This document shows, one piece after another, positions 1-11,689 of a stretch of DNA of 64,000 nucleotides. Both the position numbers and the translations under genes were made by a program. Position 1 is the first letter of the stretch. Every line of letters begins with the position of its first letter. The stretch lies in contig JAGYVD010000007.1 in assembly GCA_021209875.1 (NCBI GenBank), forward strand, positions 868,001 through 932,000, in the 5' to 3' direction. Below the pieces are notes generated by a model. The model was not told the origin of the DNA. It worked only from the letters and a program-made list of their open reading frames with translations, and ran no database searches. Source of the stretch: Rosellinia necatrix (lineage: Eukaryota > Ascomycota > Sordariomycetes > Xylariales > Xylariaceae).

Positions 1-800
1 GTGCCCCTATCAACGCCTCTTTCCGATTCCTCCCCGCTCATTCGACATCCCACACCGATCATGCCCACGCCTCCACCCATCGACCGATCGACTCCGTGCT
101 ACGATAGCAAGTGAAGTAAAGAATGGAGGGCACTAACCGAAGTGGCCCCAGTGGCCGAGGTACCTATGGCGAGGCTGTTAGCCAATGACGACTTGGGCCG
201 GAGAGAAATGGGCGACGGGAGCATCTGATGTCGAAGAAAAGCCGCAGGTAGTTTATGCAACACTTACTTTCCATGTTTGCCGAGCGGCACTTCAGCGCCA
301 CCTCTAAGAGCTTGAGTAGGACGCATTGTGGCAATTGGGATGCAATGGACGGCGGTACGTGGTGTCGGGTTGGAGAATGGAATTGGGCGGGACGGGGAAG
401 CGATAAAAGGCGGAATGGATGTCGGCTGCACTCGCGATATCGAAATTAAAGACGTTGCCGGCTGGCTCTCACACCTGGCCGAAGGTGGTTAGCGTCCAAA
501 CTGTGCGAGCTGTTAGAACTTACAAGGCCCCGTCAAAGGCTGGAGGTTTCTACTACACCCTAACTTTTACTACCTACCCGGGTTAGTGAGGTGGGGTAAA
601 CACCGACCACAAAGACTCTATTGGCTGTTCAGATAACTACATCAACTGAGCTCAACATTCTCAACTCCGATAGCTCCATCACCACCACCACCACCACCAC
701 AAACCCGACGACCTCGAAACCCCTAGGAGAACTTGCCTTGGGCCGGAAAACCAGGGGAAACGTGATTAGCCATATCGACGATACCAAAAATAACCAGACA
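1..800. other. Left-edge intergenic region upstream of PHB1
   Basis: No convincing gene is visible. Short open frames here have no recognisable domain. A (CAC)7 run lies at 680-700. The frame of PHB1 stays open upstream to about 621, but that extension has no ATG (it would begin at a TTG), so it is most likely 5' untranslated sequence. Confidence 0.6.
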
Positions 801-1867
801 ATGGACGCACTATTCAGGTCAGCGTCACGATATGCGGTACCGAGCATCATCGCAGCCGGCGTGCTGCAGTCGAGCATCTACGATGTCCGGGGTGGCACGA
901 GGGCCGTCATCTTCGACCGGTTACAGGGAGTGAAGGAGGGCGTCGTCAACGAGGGCACACACTTCCTGGTTCCATGGCTGCAGCGTGCAATTCATTTCGA
1001 CGTCCGGACGAAGCCGAGGAACATCGCCACAACGACGGGAAGCAAGGATCTGCAGATGGTCAGCTTGACGCTCAGAGTCTTGCATAGGCCAGAGGTCAAG
1101 AGCCTGCCCAAGATCTATCAAGTACGTCAATTTCATTAGGATTACGATTATGATTTCTTGGCTTTTCTCCAGCCCCGGCTATCCCACACCCTGCCGGAGC
1201 AGTGGAGATTATACCATCAATCAGGCAAGACAAACCAGGCAAGGCAACGGGGGGATGAGACTGAATTATGAGTCTTATGCGGACACGCAAAACACCCTTT
1301 CGTCCAGAGGACATCTAGACTGACGCTTTTACAACCCCACAGAACCTCGGCACGGACTACGACGAGCGCGTGCTGCCGTCGATCGGCAACGAGGTGCTCA
1401 AGTCGATCGTGGCGCAGTTCGACGCGGCGGAGCTCATCACGCAGCGCGAGGCCGTCTCGCAGCGCATCCAGGCGGACCTGACGAAGCGGGCGTCCGAGTT
1501 CGGCATCGCGCTCGAGGACGTGTCCATCACCCACATGACCTTCGGCCGCGAGTTCACCCGCGCCGTCGAGCAGAAGCAGATCGCCCAGCAGGACGCCGAG
1601 CGCGCCCGCTTCATCGTCGAGAAGGCCGAGCAGGAGCGCCAGGCCAACGTCATCCGCGCCGAGGGCGAGGCCGAGTCCGCCGACACCATCTCCCGCGCCA
1701 TCGCCCGCCACGGCGACGGCCTCATCCAGATCCGCAAGATCGAGGCCGCCCGCGAGATCGCCCAGACCCTCGCCACCAACCCCAACGTCTCCTACCTCCC
1801 CAGCGGCGGCGGCAAGAACGGTAGCGGCGGCTCCTCCAACTTCCTGCTGTCCGTCGGCCGGTCGTAG
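801..1867 (+). CDS. PHB1: Prohibitin-1 (PHB1)
   Basis: Two exons, 801-1121 and 1343-1867, joined by a phase-0 intron of 221 bp (GTACGT..CAG), give a 281-residue protein, the usual length for Phb1. Phb1 pairs with Phb2 in ring complexes of the inner mitochondrial membrane that chaperone membrane proteins and restrain the m-AAA protease. Seen here: a short hydrophobic N-terminal anchor, then the SPFH/PHB domain with family blocks such as [45 protein letters not shown] and, after the intron, [20 protein letters not shown]-terminal coiled coil follows ([22 protein letters not shown]) and a Gly-rich tail ends in VGRS. The ATG at 801 is chosen because it is the first ATG in the frame and gives the normal N-terminus. 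Transcription converges on REX3. Confidence 0.95.
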
Positions 1868-2616
1868 GATCTCGGGGACGGATGATAGTGATGGAGTAAC
1901 TTGGGAAAAAAAAAAGAAATAAACGTTTACAAAATCGAGAAAAAGGAGTAGCCATTCGGGTCGGTGGCTTGGGAAGTCGAGTCATGGGGAAGCTCCTGAC
2001 GGGAAACCCAAGGGTGGGCATAACCTCCCCGTGTATGTATATTAACGACAAGGTATCACCCGATTCTCCACTCGGGATCACGATTAATATGTGCTACTAC
2101 TACCATCAGAGATGAAGCAAGAAAACAAAAACAAAAAAATTCATTCAGCTGAAGATTATGGATCTATTGCGCTTGCCGTGCTTGTCAACTTTGCATTTCT
2201 CGCCCTCATCACATGTTGCTATCTCTCATGCTCATCGCCTAATGCTCGCCTGCGGAAAAAAAAAAAAAATTCGCCTCCCTCAAAAGTAAACGTAGATGGA
2301 TTGTCTAATAAGCAATGTTGTCGAAAATCTCTACGCTTGCGAACAGTTCATGCCATAGTCCATTACTCCCCCCACACTCAGCAGGTCTTCGTCGTCGTAG
2401 AATATGTAGTTGCGCCCCCTCGCAAATACAAACCTGTTGATCTGTTCATGGGGCTTCCAAACTATACGGCCCATCCGCTCCCGCCTGGGGGTGTAGGGCC
2501 CATTATTCCGAGTATCAAAAGGTATCTCAGATGCGAAGGCACAAATCAAGAATTGCAAATGAACGAACCCCCATTTTTTTTCAATTTTTTTTTTTTTTTT
2601 TCATCAATGGGTATTA
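1868..2616. other. Convergent spacer between PHB1 and REX3
   Basis: Three-prime flanks of the two convergent genes. It holds A-runs near 1906-1916 and 2258-2270 and a T-run near 2574-2601, and no supported gene. The poly-T run ends about 15 bases from the inferred REX3 stop codon. Confidence 0.6.
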
Positions 2617-4651
2617 TTATGCTGCTTTTTTCCGGGAGCCTCCGACGACGGTCCAGGTATCCCCAGGGGCTAATAGTTCTCCGGCAGCGCCCGTGGTCCA
2701 GCCCTTCATGCGCATGTCCCTCCATTCGTCCCGGATCTTGAGCCGGACCAAGTCCCCCGCCGCCCGTGCATCTTCGGCGCTATCGTGGCCTTCCGGGGGA
2801 GCCTTCTTTGGGTTCTTCCTGGATCATTCGGCCGAGTTTGGTCTGCATTAGATACTTGAGGCCGTTGCGCATGGGGAGGCCACGCGAGTGCGGCCAGAGC
2901 AGTACCGTGTCAATGCAGGTCGGATGCACGATACGTGCCGCGTTTAAATCGTTTTCAAGTCCGTGGCCGATCAGGGGCGTCTCCGCGCTGATGATGGTAA
3001 ATAGCAGATCTCGGGCGGCTTTGGGCGACGCGGCAATCTTCAGCCGTGCCTCGGCCTTTTGTGTAGGATCTTGGCTCGGGACAACGGTAGGCCGGTGATC
3101 CGACCCGACTTGAAATCGCTCAGCCGAAGCCATGTCTTCCGGTCGCACGCCGGAGAATCGAGTGTTGAGATCCAAGACCTCACCTACCGGTTGAACTAAT
3201 ATGTCGAGAAGGACATCACCGGCTGGCCATGCCACCACGGTTAACCGGACTAGCTCTAGGCCGTAGACAGTGTAGCCCATCTCACAGTCGAAGGACGCTG
3301 CCCGGTCCTTGGGTACATCAGGATTAATCGGAGTATTGACGAAGTTCAGAACAGCAGCAAGCCTCTTAGGGTCAGTTGTTTTGAAGACATGGTGTTGAGC
3401 CACCGTGCAACCGCCAGCATCATCGTCGGTGCTCCTCTGGCAGCACCTAAACCTTCGTTGACCCTTCGTGCGATCTCCTGGGGCTCGAACAGGGAAGCAC
3501 GATTTGCCCGGGTGATAAGCACAAGGTCCGTTGGTGGAAAGAGCGCCGTCTGTTTCTCGACGGCCGGGAAACACTTGAAACCGTCTTGTGCAGCGGTCGC
3601 ATGTTTCCGTATTTCCGCACGCCTTGACGCCAGCTTCGGCAGCCTCAATGTCCTCTTTTGACGGTATCTTGGAGATGTAACCGAACGCCTCGAACGTTGT
3701 TAGATCCTCTACTAGCCGGGGCAGGAACTCAACTTCTTGCAATTGGGTGAGCCCGGTTTCAATCGTCTCTGGTGTTGTGGCTGCGGGTGGCTCTGTGTCG
3801 TCAGAGCTGGTGCCAGGTACTAGCTTAGATCTCTCCTCCTTCCATTGAGCAAGAGACATCCTCTTATAGGTCAAGATCTTGTTCCGTATTGAGGTGTTAT
3901 AGATGGCTGTTTTTTTGATGGCTATCTCTTGCTCCGCATCGAGTGTTTTGACAATGAGCTCTTGGTCAGTCAAAAGCCACTTCTTCTCTACGCCCCGAGC
4001 CGTCTTCTTCAGCTCATCATTAAGCCGACGGAACTCGGCATGTAAGGCTTTCACTAGAGCAACGCGGGTAGCATGACTCGTTGGGGCTTTCTTGAGGAGG
4101 CGAGGGTTGAGCGATTCGGGTTCTTTGCTGGACTGTTTCGGTTGAGCCTTAGGGACGGGGCTCGATGAACCCGCGTGCGCGGTAGAAGTTATAGCCATTG
4201 GTTGCTGCGGTTTGGGGCCGTGACCTTGTGCTGGTTTATTGGTTTCGGTGGATGAGGGCGTGTTACGCTTTAAGATATGAGGGGAGCCTCCCTGTTGTAC
4301 GGTTGCGGGTGTATTATTCCCAGGTAAACCCTTTCTTTGTTCGCGGACTTGTGTCTTGGGGCGGCCAGCCGGCGTCGAAGAAGGCTGAGGTACTGTAGCG
4401 GTGTCGTTGACATCAAGTTTTATTCGCTTCCTCTGCAGGTCCTGCTCGTGAATGTTCTTCTCGTCCTCGTAAGGGCGGGCGCGGGATGCAGCGGGCGCTC
4501 TTACGGTATCCTGGCTATTCACCGGTTTATGGATGGCTTTGTTACCAGCCTCGCTCTGATCGCGAGGATGGCTGAATAGACATTGGAATTCAGTGCAGCT
4601 ATCGCCCGCAGGACAGGGCAGGCTTTTGAGAGCTGCAAGCGCGTTTGCCAT
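2617..4651 (-). CDS. REX3: RNA exonuclease 3-like, with an apparent frameshift near the C-terminus
   Basis: REX3-type DEDDh 3'-5' exonuclease; in yeast the family trims snoRNA, RNase MRP RNA and other small RNA 3' ends. The ATG at 4651 gives MANALAALKSLPCPAGDSC, a typical Cys-containing N-terminus. The frame extends farther upstream but only from a TTG at 4696. A Lys/Ser-rich low-complexity region follows, then a Cys/His cluster (CGNTETCDRC, then CAYHPG), then the exonuclease fold: SFDCEMGYT (D455, E457) and IGHGLENDL (D568). The main frame stops at 2780, just before the last catalytic motif. GHDSAEDARAAGDLVRL is present in the neighbouring frame and runs on to a stop at 2617-2619. Counting one G fewer in the G5 run at 2795-2799 joins the frames without loss. 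No intron fits without removing the conserved LMQTKLGRMIQ. Either the gene is inactive in this strain or the assembly has one extra base. Confidence 0.85.
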
Positions 4652-6285
4652 ATTGGACGAGCAGCTAGTATATGGGGGATACCGAAGGAGGGGCAATCAA
4701 TGAAGAGCGGTGACGAGCGAGACGGCTAGAAATGTAGTGTTTTTTGTTTTGTTTGTTTTTTTGTTTTTTTGTTTTTTTTTTGCTTGGTTTTTTTTTTCCT
4801 TTCTAGATTCACTAGACCTCAGACGATGATAGGTACGTTGTCACTTGGGGAGTTATATGTACGGCAGAATGTAGATTGGGACGTGTCTAAGTTAGAGGAG
4901 CCGAAGTGCTATCAAAGCAGTTCCAATGATGCAGCAACATAGAGCGCCTCAAAGTTGTGTTCCTTCTTGTCTTTAGGCGGGAAATAAAAAATAAATAAAA
5001 ATAAGGGAGCGATTGATTGCCTCACCCGATGAGATACAATCAGACTGGATAGAAGTGGTTGTCTTCCGACCTCGTTGAAATCTTCATGGCATATAGCAGG
5101 CTCTCGCGCCTGTAGCCCGTAGGTGCGGAATACCTACGAGGGTAGGTTTGGTGAGATCAGCATGAAGATGGAATAGTTATCAGAGAGGTCATTCATCAGG
5201 CGCCTCAGCAGGTTAGTGCGTAGGTAGGTAGGTAAGGAATGTGGATTAGGTAGGTAGGTGGGTGGGTAGGTATTGGGGTCTATGGGTACAGGTGTTCTCC
5301 CTCCTTATAGGACCTATCTCATGTGGTTAAGTGCTTAACCGTATGTAGATACCTAGGTACCTAGCCTGCCTAGGCTGGCGTGCAAGTACATGTAGCATGT
5401 AGCGCAGTCGGTGGGAAATTCATTCAAGTGCTTCCATACTGAAGGTAACAGGAAGGATATATAAATCCCTTAAAATGATAAGGAAGGGGTTTTGGTAACC
5501 GACTTAGGTATACCGTATCTGGAATATGAGGTCTCCTGTGTCGAAGGGCCTTATCTAGGTAGAAACTCAGGTAACAGTCCATACACCAAATTCAATGCTA
5601 GACAGCCACTAACTAATATAGTCCATATTGTCAGTCTACAAAAATAGTATAACTAACATATTCCCATTCAATCTTAGTAAGTTAAGTAGGAGAGAACCCC
5701 TGTCAGGTAAAGCTGAAGGCCTTGGCCTGCCATATACACACTACTTACATATATATAAGTCACTTAGTACTGTAGGCATTGATGCACTGGTTATACTCCA
5801 GGAACAGCTTGAAGTGTCTGTAAGCGTCTGTCTCTTTTGCTGATGCCATCACCAGGGCATACTCCTTTGATAAGCATCTTACACTGCCTTCAGATGTGAC
5901 CCCTTGGCTGTCTACCATCTGGTACAATTGATCTTTGGTTCATTTGCCAAGCTATCCCAACTCCCCCATCCCGAGCCCTGTCGGTCGCATGGGTCTCAGC
6001 TGAGGCGGGCATGCGGGTAGTTCACATGTCCGCCGGACTTAACACCGATTAACTGCAGGCACCGTGCTGGACACGCAGACAGCATAGTGTATAGATAGTG
6101 TAGAGCAAGTGCGACGAGTAACCACCGGTAACCTAGTGTATGGTGTATATACAATTATCTGTCTGTAACGCGACGGACCTCCTTTTCGTTTCCCATTTCA
6201 TTTCTCTCTGTGCAATATATAATCCTTCACGGCACGGAACCAGCCCTACGCAATCGAGAGCGCTGTCTACCATAGCCAATACACG
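4652..6285. other. Divergent intergenic region between REX3 and the lipase gene
   Basis: No supported gene in 1.6 kb. Just upstream of REX3 are TG/T-rich runs (4738-4800), and AT-rich sequence follows to about 5020. A GGTA/GTAG tract lies at 5221-5272, and a CCTAGGTACCTAG palindromic cluster near 5349-5376. The final part holds the lipase promoter. Confidence 0.6.
5221..5272. repeat. AGGT-register tetranucleotide tract
   Basis: Imperfect (TAGG)n/(GTGG)n tract. It is one of the many AGGT/ACCT tracts spread through the intergenic parts of this window. Confidence 0.8.
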
Positions 6286-7746
6286 ATGGAGTTCGACGGC
6301 GGAAACGTATCTGCAAATCACTTATGCGTCCTAGTCCACGGAGTATGCCATCCCCCCCTCGCCAGACCACACTACATTCCCGTACCAACCCCTCGACCGA
6401 CCTAACTAACAATGACAGCTATGGGGCAATCCAAACCACATGAACCAGGTCGCAAAGGCCATCCGCGCCGCCCATTCGGAAGATGAGCTCTACCTCCTCC
6501 TCGCGAAGCGAAACAGCGGCAATTTCACCTACGACGGCATCGAGCTGGGCGGCGAGCGGGTGTGCGTCGAGATCGAAGAGGAGATCGAAGCAGTCCGTAG
6601 GAAAGGCGGTAACATCACGAAGCTAAGCATCGTCGGGTACTCATTGGGCGGCCTGGTCGCACGCTATGCGATCGGGCTATTGTACGCGAAGGGGGTACTG
6701 GACAAGGTAGAGCCTGTTGTATGCAAGGACCTCCGCCGATCCTCCTTTGTCGCCGCGACTAACGCCGTCATGGACAGAATTTCACGACTTTTGCGACACC
6801 GCATCTCGGCGTACGAGCGCCCCTCCAGGGCTTGTATGACAACATCTGGAATAGGCTGGGGGCGAGGATATTATCAGAGTCGGGGCGCCAGCTCTTCATC
6901 GTCGATGAATTCCGCGACACCGGCCGGCCACTCCTTTCCATTCTCGCTGACCCCGACTCCATTTTCATCACAGGCCTGAAGATGTTCAAGCGTCGGACAT
7001 TATATTCGAACATTATCAACGACCGGACCGTCGTGCACTATACCTCCATGATCACGAAAACAAACCCATACCAGGATGTAACAAAAATCAAGCCCAGATA
7101 TGTGAAAGGTTACGAAGATGTCATTATCGACACCACGAATCCCGTCTCGCCACTTGCGCCTCGCCACCCCAAGTCAACAATCGGTTCGGTGGCTGCTGAC
7201 GGCCTGTCCTACATCAAGAATGGGCCGTATATACTAGCGCTCACCATTGTATTACCCCTCGGTCTCACTGCCTTCCTGCTCAACTCAGTCGTGCAAACCA
7301 TCCGGAGCTCACGGCGCATACAACTACATGAAACCGGACAAGCCGGCATCCAGATCGAGAAGTACCGCATGCCCATCTGGATCAAGGAATTTCAGGGCAC
7401 GGTAGAAGATGTATACGAGAACCTAAACAGCTCGCAGAAGCAGGCGTACTTGACGACGGGCTCCGAAGACGACCAGAGCTCACACGACAGTCTCGACCGC
7501 GTGGAGATTGCCATCCCCGATCTAGAGCGCCAGCATTCCCGGCCACACTTGCCGACCCTCGCTTTGGCCCCTTGCCAATTCGACATGATCACCTCCTTGA
7601 ATAGCGTCGGCTGGCGGAAGCATCCAGTCTGGATTCATAAAGTACGACACAGCCACGCAGCCATTATCGTTCGTACAGACAGGGAAAGCTTCAGCGAGGG
7701 AAATATTGTATTAAAACACTGGCTAGATGAGGAATTTCTTATGTAG
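6286..7746 (+). CDS. DUF676/ROG1-family putative serine lipase, membrane-anchored
   Basis: Three exons (6286-6342, 6419-6718, 6778-7746) separated by 76- and 59-bp phase-0 introns give 441 residues. Splicing restores the alpha/beta-hydrolase start LCVLVHGLWGNPNH across intron 1 and NFTTFATPHLGV across intron 2. Exon 2 carries the nucleophile elbow IVGYSLGGLVARYA, with the serine at about residue 94 (GxSxG). This combination is characteristic of the DUF676 putative serine esterases such as yeast Rog1, which act on glycerolipids. One strong hydrophobic segment at about residues 269-291 (ILALTIVLPLGLTAFLL) suggests a membrane anchor. I cannot assign the catalytic Asp and His with confidence. The lipid substrate is unknown. 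Confidence 0.88.
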
Positions 7747-8825
7747 GTTACTTGGAGATCATTGGCACGGCGTGTATATAGGTACAGGGTATGGGGTATG
7801 GGATATATAGAGGCGTTTAGTAGGGAGGATGAATACTTTGTAGATGCAACTAGTATCTATCCTTGTTGATCGAGGTACTGCCTACCTAGGTACGTGGAGG
7901 ATTAGCGCAAAGGCGTTCACGGACAGGTAGTCTTTACCAATAATAATGCCGTGCTCGCGTGCTCGCGGCTTCGTTGAATCAGGTTCCACGCCCTGGTGCC
8001 CTACCTTACTCCTCGGATATTGAATGCCGCAGATTGACTTCGGGCCACCAATTGCGCGATTGCATGAACGAAAGTAACGGTGACGAAACGGCATGAAACA
8101 CACAACAACGAGTCGGAGCAAGCCTTGCATAGTTATGATCCGATCTCTCCAACGACACACTTAAGCGATACCCACATTGTCGGTAGTTGATGGCACGTCG
8201 CTCAGCGGTGCTGTAACTTGTTTACGTAAGCATCGGTCGTCTTTGTAAAATTTATCTAGGCAGCAACTGTAGCTACCTACCTTGACGATGGAATTCCTGG
8301 ATCCCCTCGCCTGGGGAAAATGAGGGGGTATTTCGTTATGGGGTGGCATTAGTGTGACCATAGAATTTAGAGCTACAGATGGTTACATCTCTCAAAGAAC
8401 GAAGGTTACCTACCTTTACCCTGCAGCAGATAACGTCCAGATAACAATGCAGGCACCGAGCGAACAGAACAAGGTTCCCACGCTAAAGAAATGCCGACGT
8501 CATCCATGTTCTAGAACACACGCCAAGTGGGCCGCATCCAGGAACCGAGCGCGACCCTGTAATTCAACTGCTTACCAAGGCACCTCTTACGATTGGTGCT
8601 GTACCTATACACTGTGGTCCGTAGACAGAGAAACACCAGCGATTACCAAGTGAAGTAATCGCAGAGCAATTAATCCGTTGAAGCCGGAATCGAGACAGGA
8701 TCTATCTACACGATACGAACCGCCCTTTCGGCAGTCCTGGAGATAATTGGGAATTGGGAAATTACTCACATCGATGACAGCTATCTAGGCTCTCGCGAGA
8801 CGCACCCGATCTCCTCACCACGGCG
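7747..8825. other. Intergenic region between the lipase and NTH1
   Basis: About 1.1 kb without a supported gene. A CCTACCTAGGTACG motif of the dispersed ACCT register lies near 7880. The last part serves as the NTH1 promoter and leader. Confidence 0.6.
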
Positions 8826-10265
8826 ATGGCACGACTCGGAAGCTCGCCGCCGCGGCGGATCACGCGGTCGTCGCTCGCGCGGTTCGCCTACACAAGCGCA
8901 TCGGACACGACGAAGCTGCCATCGTCGCGGGGCAACGTCGAACCCAGCCCCGACATCGAAGACGCCATACCCGACACCACGCCGCCCGCCTCCGGGGCAG
9001 CGCGGAAGCGAAAGCGCACCACGACCGCGTCGTCCGTCGCCGCAGCCTCGTCGTCGGCACCAGCAAGCCGTCGCCGGACGAAGAGGGGAATCGACGACAA
9101 CGACGATGCCGATGTCAAGCTGGAACTCAAGTCCGAAGCCACCACAACACCCACCAAACCCCCCCGACGCGCCCGCAAGCCCGCCCGCACGACAACCGAC
9201 CCGGCCACGGGCCGACGCACGACCTCCCCGCCGGCCGACTGGGAGGAAGTATACGACGTGGTGCGCACGATGCGGCGCGCCGGCGGCGCCGCGTACCCGG
9301 CGCCCGTCGACACGATGGGGTGCGAGCGCCTGGCGCTCTCCACGGCGTCCCCGCGCGACCGGCGGTTCCAGACGCTGGTGGCGCTGATGCTGTCGTCGCA
9401 GACGAAAGATGCCGTCAACGCGGCCGCGATGCGCCGGCTCCAGGCCGAGCTCCCCGCCCACGCGCCCGGGGCGCCCCCGGGCCTGACCCTCGAGAATCTC
9501 CTCGCGGCGCCGCTCGGGACGCTCAACGAGCTCATCTGGGCCGTCGGCTTCCACAACACCAAGACGCGCTACCTGCAGGCGGCCGCGGCGCTCTGCCGCG
9601 ACCGCCACGCCGGCGACATCCCCGACTCCGTCGCCGGCCTCGTCGCGCTGCCCGGCGTCGGCCCCAAGATGGCCCACCTCTGCCTCTCCGCCGCCTGGGG
9701 CCGCACCGAGGGAATCGGCGTCGACGTCCACGTGCACCGCATCACCAACCTCTGGGGTTGGCACGGCGGGAGCGGGAGCGGGAGCGGGAGCGGGAGCGGG
9801 AGCGGTGGTGGGGTTAGTGGAGGCTCCAAGAACCCCGAGGACACCCGCCTCCGCCTCGAGAGCTGGCTGCCCAAGGACCGCTGGCGCGAGGTCAACACCC
9901 TCCTCGTCGGCCTCGGCCAGACCGTTTGCCTGCCCGTCGGCCGCCGCTGCGGCGACTGCGAGCTCGGGCTCCGCGGCCTGTGTCGCGCCGCCGATCGGAA
10001 GAAAGTGCTCGAGGGGCGCAAGGCGAGGGATTCTGTCAAGGCGGAGGCGGAGGCGGAGGGAGAGGTGAAGACGGAGGAGAAGGAAGAGCTGAAGGAAGAA
10101 CTGAAGGGGGAGGACAAGGAGAAGGAGGAGGAGGGTATGGTCAAGGTCGAGGGAGAATCTACGACGGAGGTGGTCGTCGAGAGCGGGGAGGAGGTGAAGC
10201 TTGAAGAGGGAGGCGGCGACCATGATATGGTTTTGGTGAAAAAGGAGGAGGATGATGGAACATAA
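8826..10265 (+). CDS. NTH1: Endonuclease III homologue (bifunctional DNA N-glycosylase/AP lyase)
   Basis: Single exon, 479 residues. Nth1 removes oxidised pyrimidines and cleaves the abasic site in nuclear and mitochondrial base excision repair. The N-terminal 135 residues are basic and Ser/Thr/Pro-rich, consistent with a targeting region. The catalytic domain shows the helix-hairpin-helix [11 protein letters not shown] with the Schiff-base lysine at K281 and the active-site aspartate D300 in [10 protein letters not shown] [4Fe-4S] loop has C368, C375, C378 and C386 (CX6CX2CX7C; the bacterial spacing is CX6CX2CX5C). Unusual points are a Gly-Ser linker at about 315-335, encoded by a GGGAGC hexanucleotide repeat, and an approximately 80-residue Lys/Glu-rich C-terminal tail. 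The very GC-rich reading creates long antisense open frames that I regard as shadows. Confidence 0.95.
   Translation: MARLGSSPPRRITRSSLARFAYTSASDTTKLPSSRGNVEPSPDIEDAIPDTTPPASGAARKRKRTTTASSVAAASSSAPASRRRTKRGIDDNDDADVKLELKSEATTTPTKPPRRARKPARTTTDPATGRRTTSPPADWEEVYDVVRTMRRAGGAAYPAPVDTMGCERLALSTASPRDRRFQTLVALMLSSQTKDAVNAAAMRRLQAELPAHAPGAPPGLTLENLLAAPLGTLNELIWAVGFHNTKTRYLQAAAALCRDRHAGDIPDSVAGLVALPGVGPKMAHLCLSAAWGRTEGIGVDVHVHRITNLWGWHGGSGSGSGSGSGSGGGVSGGSKNPEDTRLRLESWLPKDRWREVNTLLVGLGQTVCLPVGRRCGDCELGLRGLCRAADRKKVLEGRKARDSVKAEAEAEGEVKTEEKEELKEELKGEDKEKEEEGMVKVEGESTTEVVVESGEEVKLEEGGGDHDMVLVKKEEDDGT
9768..9805 (+). repeat. In-frame (GGGAGC)6 repeat inside NTH1
   Basis: Hexanucleotide tandem repeat coding for alternating Gly and Ser, between the catalytic HhH-Asp segment and the iron-sulfur loop. 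Changes in copy number would keep the reading frame. Confidence 0.9.
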
Positions 10266-11258
10266 TACGCCCTGGGAGTAGTAGTTAGTTTGTTGTTGTC
10301 GTAGCACTATAGCCTATTCCCGTGTATCAGTCTTATTCAGCTTCATTTTCTATCTAGAGATACCCATAGAGTTTTAATTGTACATAAATCACACTTGTCA
10401 CATATACATACATACAAGACACACAAGGTTTGATTTAAGTTGATGTTTAGAAAAGAGAGAGAGAAAAAACTGCAATCTGCGAGTTTATCTCCCTGTAGAC
10501 GAGGTTGCCATTTGAGTTAGAGATAAGGAGGGATGTGAGTACATGATGGGCAAAGCTTCGTCCCTGATGTTTCCTCTAGCCTAGGTTTCCCTTACTCTGT
10601 TTCTGCTCTACTCCTGAAAAGTAGGCTTATTTGAGATTTCCGATGCTACCTACCCTCCCTACCACCTTGGGAAATGTAACTCGGATTGGATACAGTGCGA
10701 GCCTCCCCCCCGTAATGATGCGAACACTTAAATCCGCTTGTTTAGGGGTGTGGGGGAGAGGGGGGGCACAGATAGGAATTGAAAAATCCAGAGCGGCGTT
10801 GGTGGGAATTGCGCGAAACAGGCCGAACTGAATGATGAATTGCATATATGCAGGTGGGCTATAAAAAAAAAAAGAATATGTCCCACATGCCCAGGTGAGT
10901 TAACCCCACGACGCCATACGCTTTATTAACTGGAAACGAGATGCCGATAGACAGTTGATGAAAGGAGGAGGGGTATGTTCTGTGAGTTCCGCGTCCATTC
11001 CTTCGCACCCAACGGATGGAGGGAAAAGAGGCGAGGGATGGAATATAAGGCTACGCAGCCCCATTCGGATGGCCCGGATGACACTGGTTTGCCAGGGATG
11101 GTCTGGTCGGCCGTCTCATACCGTCGTCATTGCTTGCTCGTGCTCACGAGTAAGGCAGCGAGAGGGAAATGTAGAGACAACCCATGACCAAATAGCCGAG
11201 CCCAAGCCGGGGAGGGGGGCTTGCGTCGTTGGTCAGCGTACCAAGAGGGGGGTGTGGC
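10266..11258. other. Convergent spacer between NTH1 and the AN1 gene
   Basis: About 1 kb of 3' flanks. Open frames up to about 106 codons occur (for example 10955-11275) but show no domain or intron structure. A short A-run lies near 10863-10873. Confidence 0.55.
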
Positions 11259-11689
11259 TTATACACCTCGGATGACTTGTGTCCTCTCAGCCTCGAGTTG
11301 CGCGGCATTACGCTGATGTGATTCCTTCTTGCACTGAATAGACGAAAAGCGAGCCATTGTTAGCGAAAGAACGGCAACTGATGTTTATGACGCTTTTGTT
11401 TTGTTTTCTTGGGGACTCAGTGGAATAAATTGTTCTCAAGGAGATACTCGGCGAGACCGACTAACCACCACTGAGTGGTGTCGCTCGACTTGCTGTTGGC
11501 ACTTCCCACAGAAGCTGGAGAGCCGCAATGTGGGTGCTTGTGACTTACGTCTTCTAGACCCGTGCACTTGTGGTCCTCCAGGAGCCTGTGCTTCGCGCAG
11601 AAGTGGCCATCACAGAACCCACAGTCTCCCACAATCCGCTGTGCTGCGGTCTTGCACTCCTTGAATGTGCAGCGAGGCTTGACAGGCAT
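11259..11689 (-). CDS. Small AN1-type zinc finger protein
   Basis: Two exons read on the minus strand, 11689-11549 and 11333-11259, joined by a 215-bp phase-0 intron (GTAAGT..CAG), give a 71-residue protein. The first exon encodes MPVKPRCTFKECKTAAQR and then VGDCGFCDGHFCAKHRLLEDHKC, the full Cys/His pattern of an AN1 zinc finger. The second encodes CKKESHQRNAAQ and ends TQVIRGV, the usual tail of the compact fungal AN1 proteins of about 70 residues. AN1 proteins commonly bind ubiquitin or Cdc48/proteasome partners in stress responses; the role here is inferred. The unspliced frame runs on through the intron and hides the true C-terminus. It also extends upstream to 11878, but the ATG at 11689 gives the normal start. 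Confidence 0.88.

Noticed and set aside
621..800. N-terminal extension of prohibitin
   Set aside because: It starts at TTG, contains a Thr run from a CAC microsatellite, and is not part of the Phb1 family.
8781..10307. 508-codon open frame antisense to NTH1
   Set aside because: It mirrors the GC-rich NTH1 codons, is low-complexity Leu/Arg/Gly, and has no domain.
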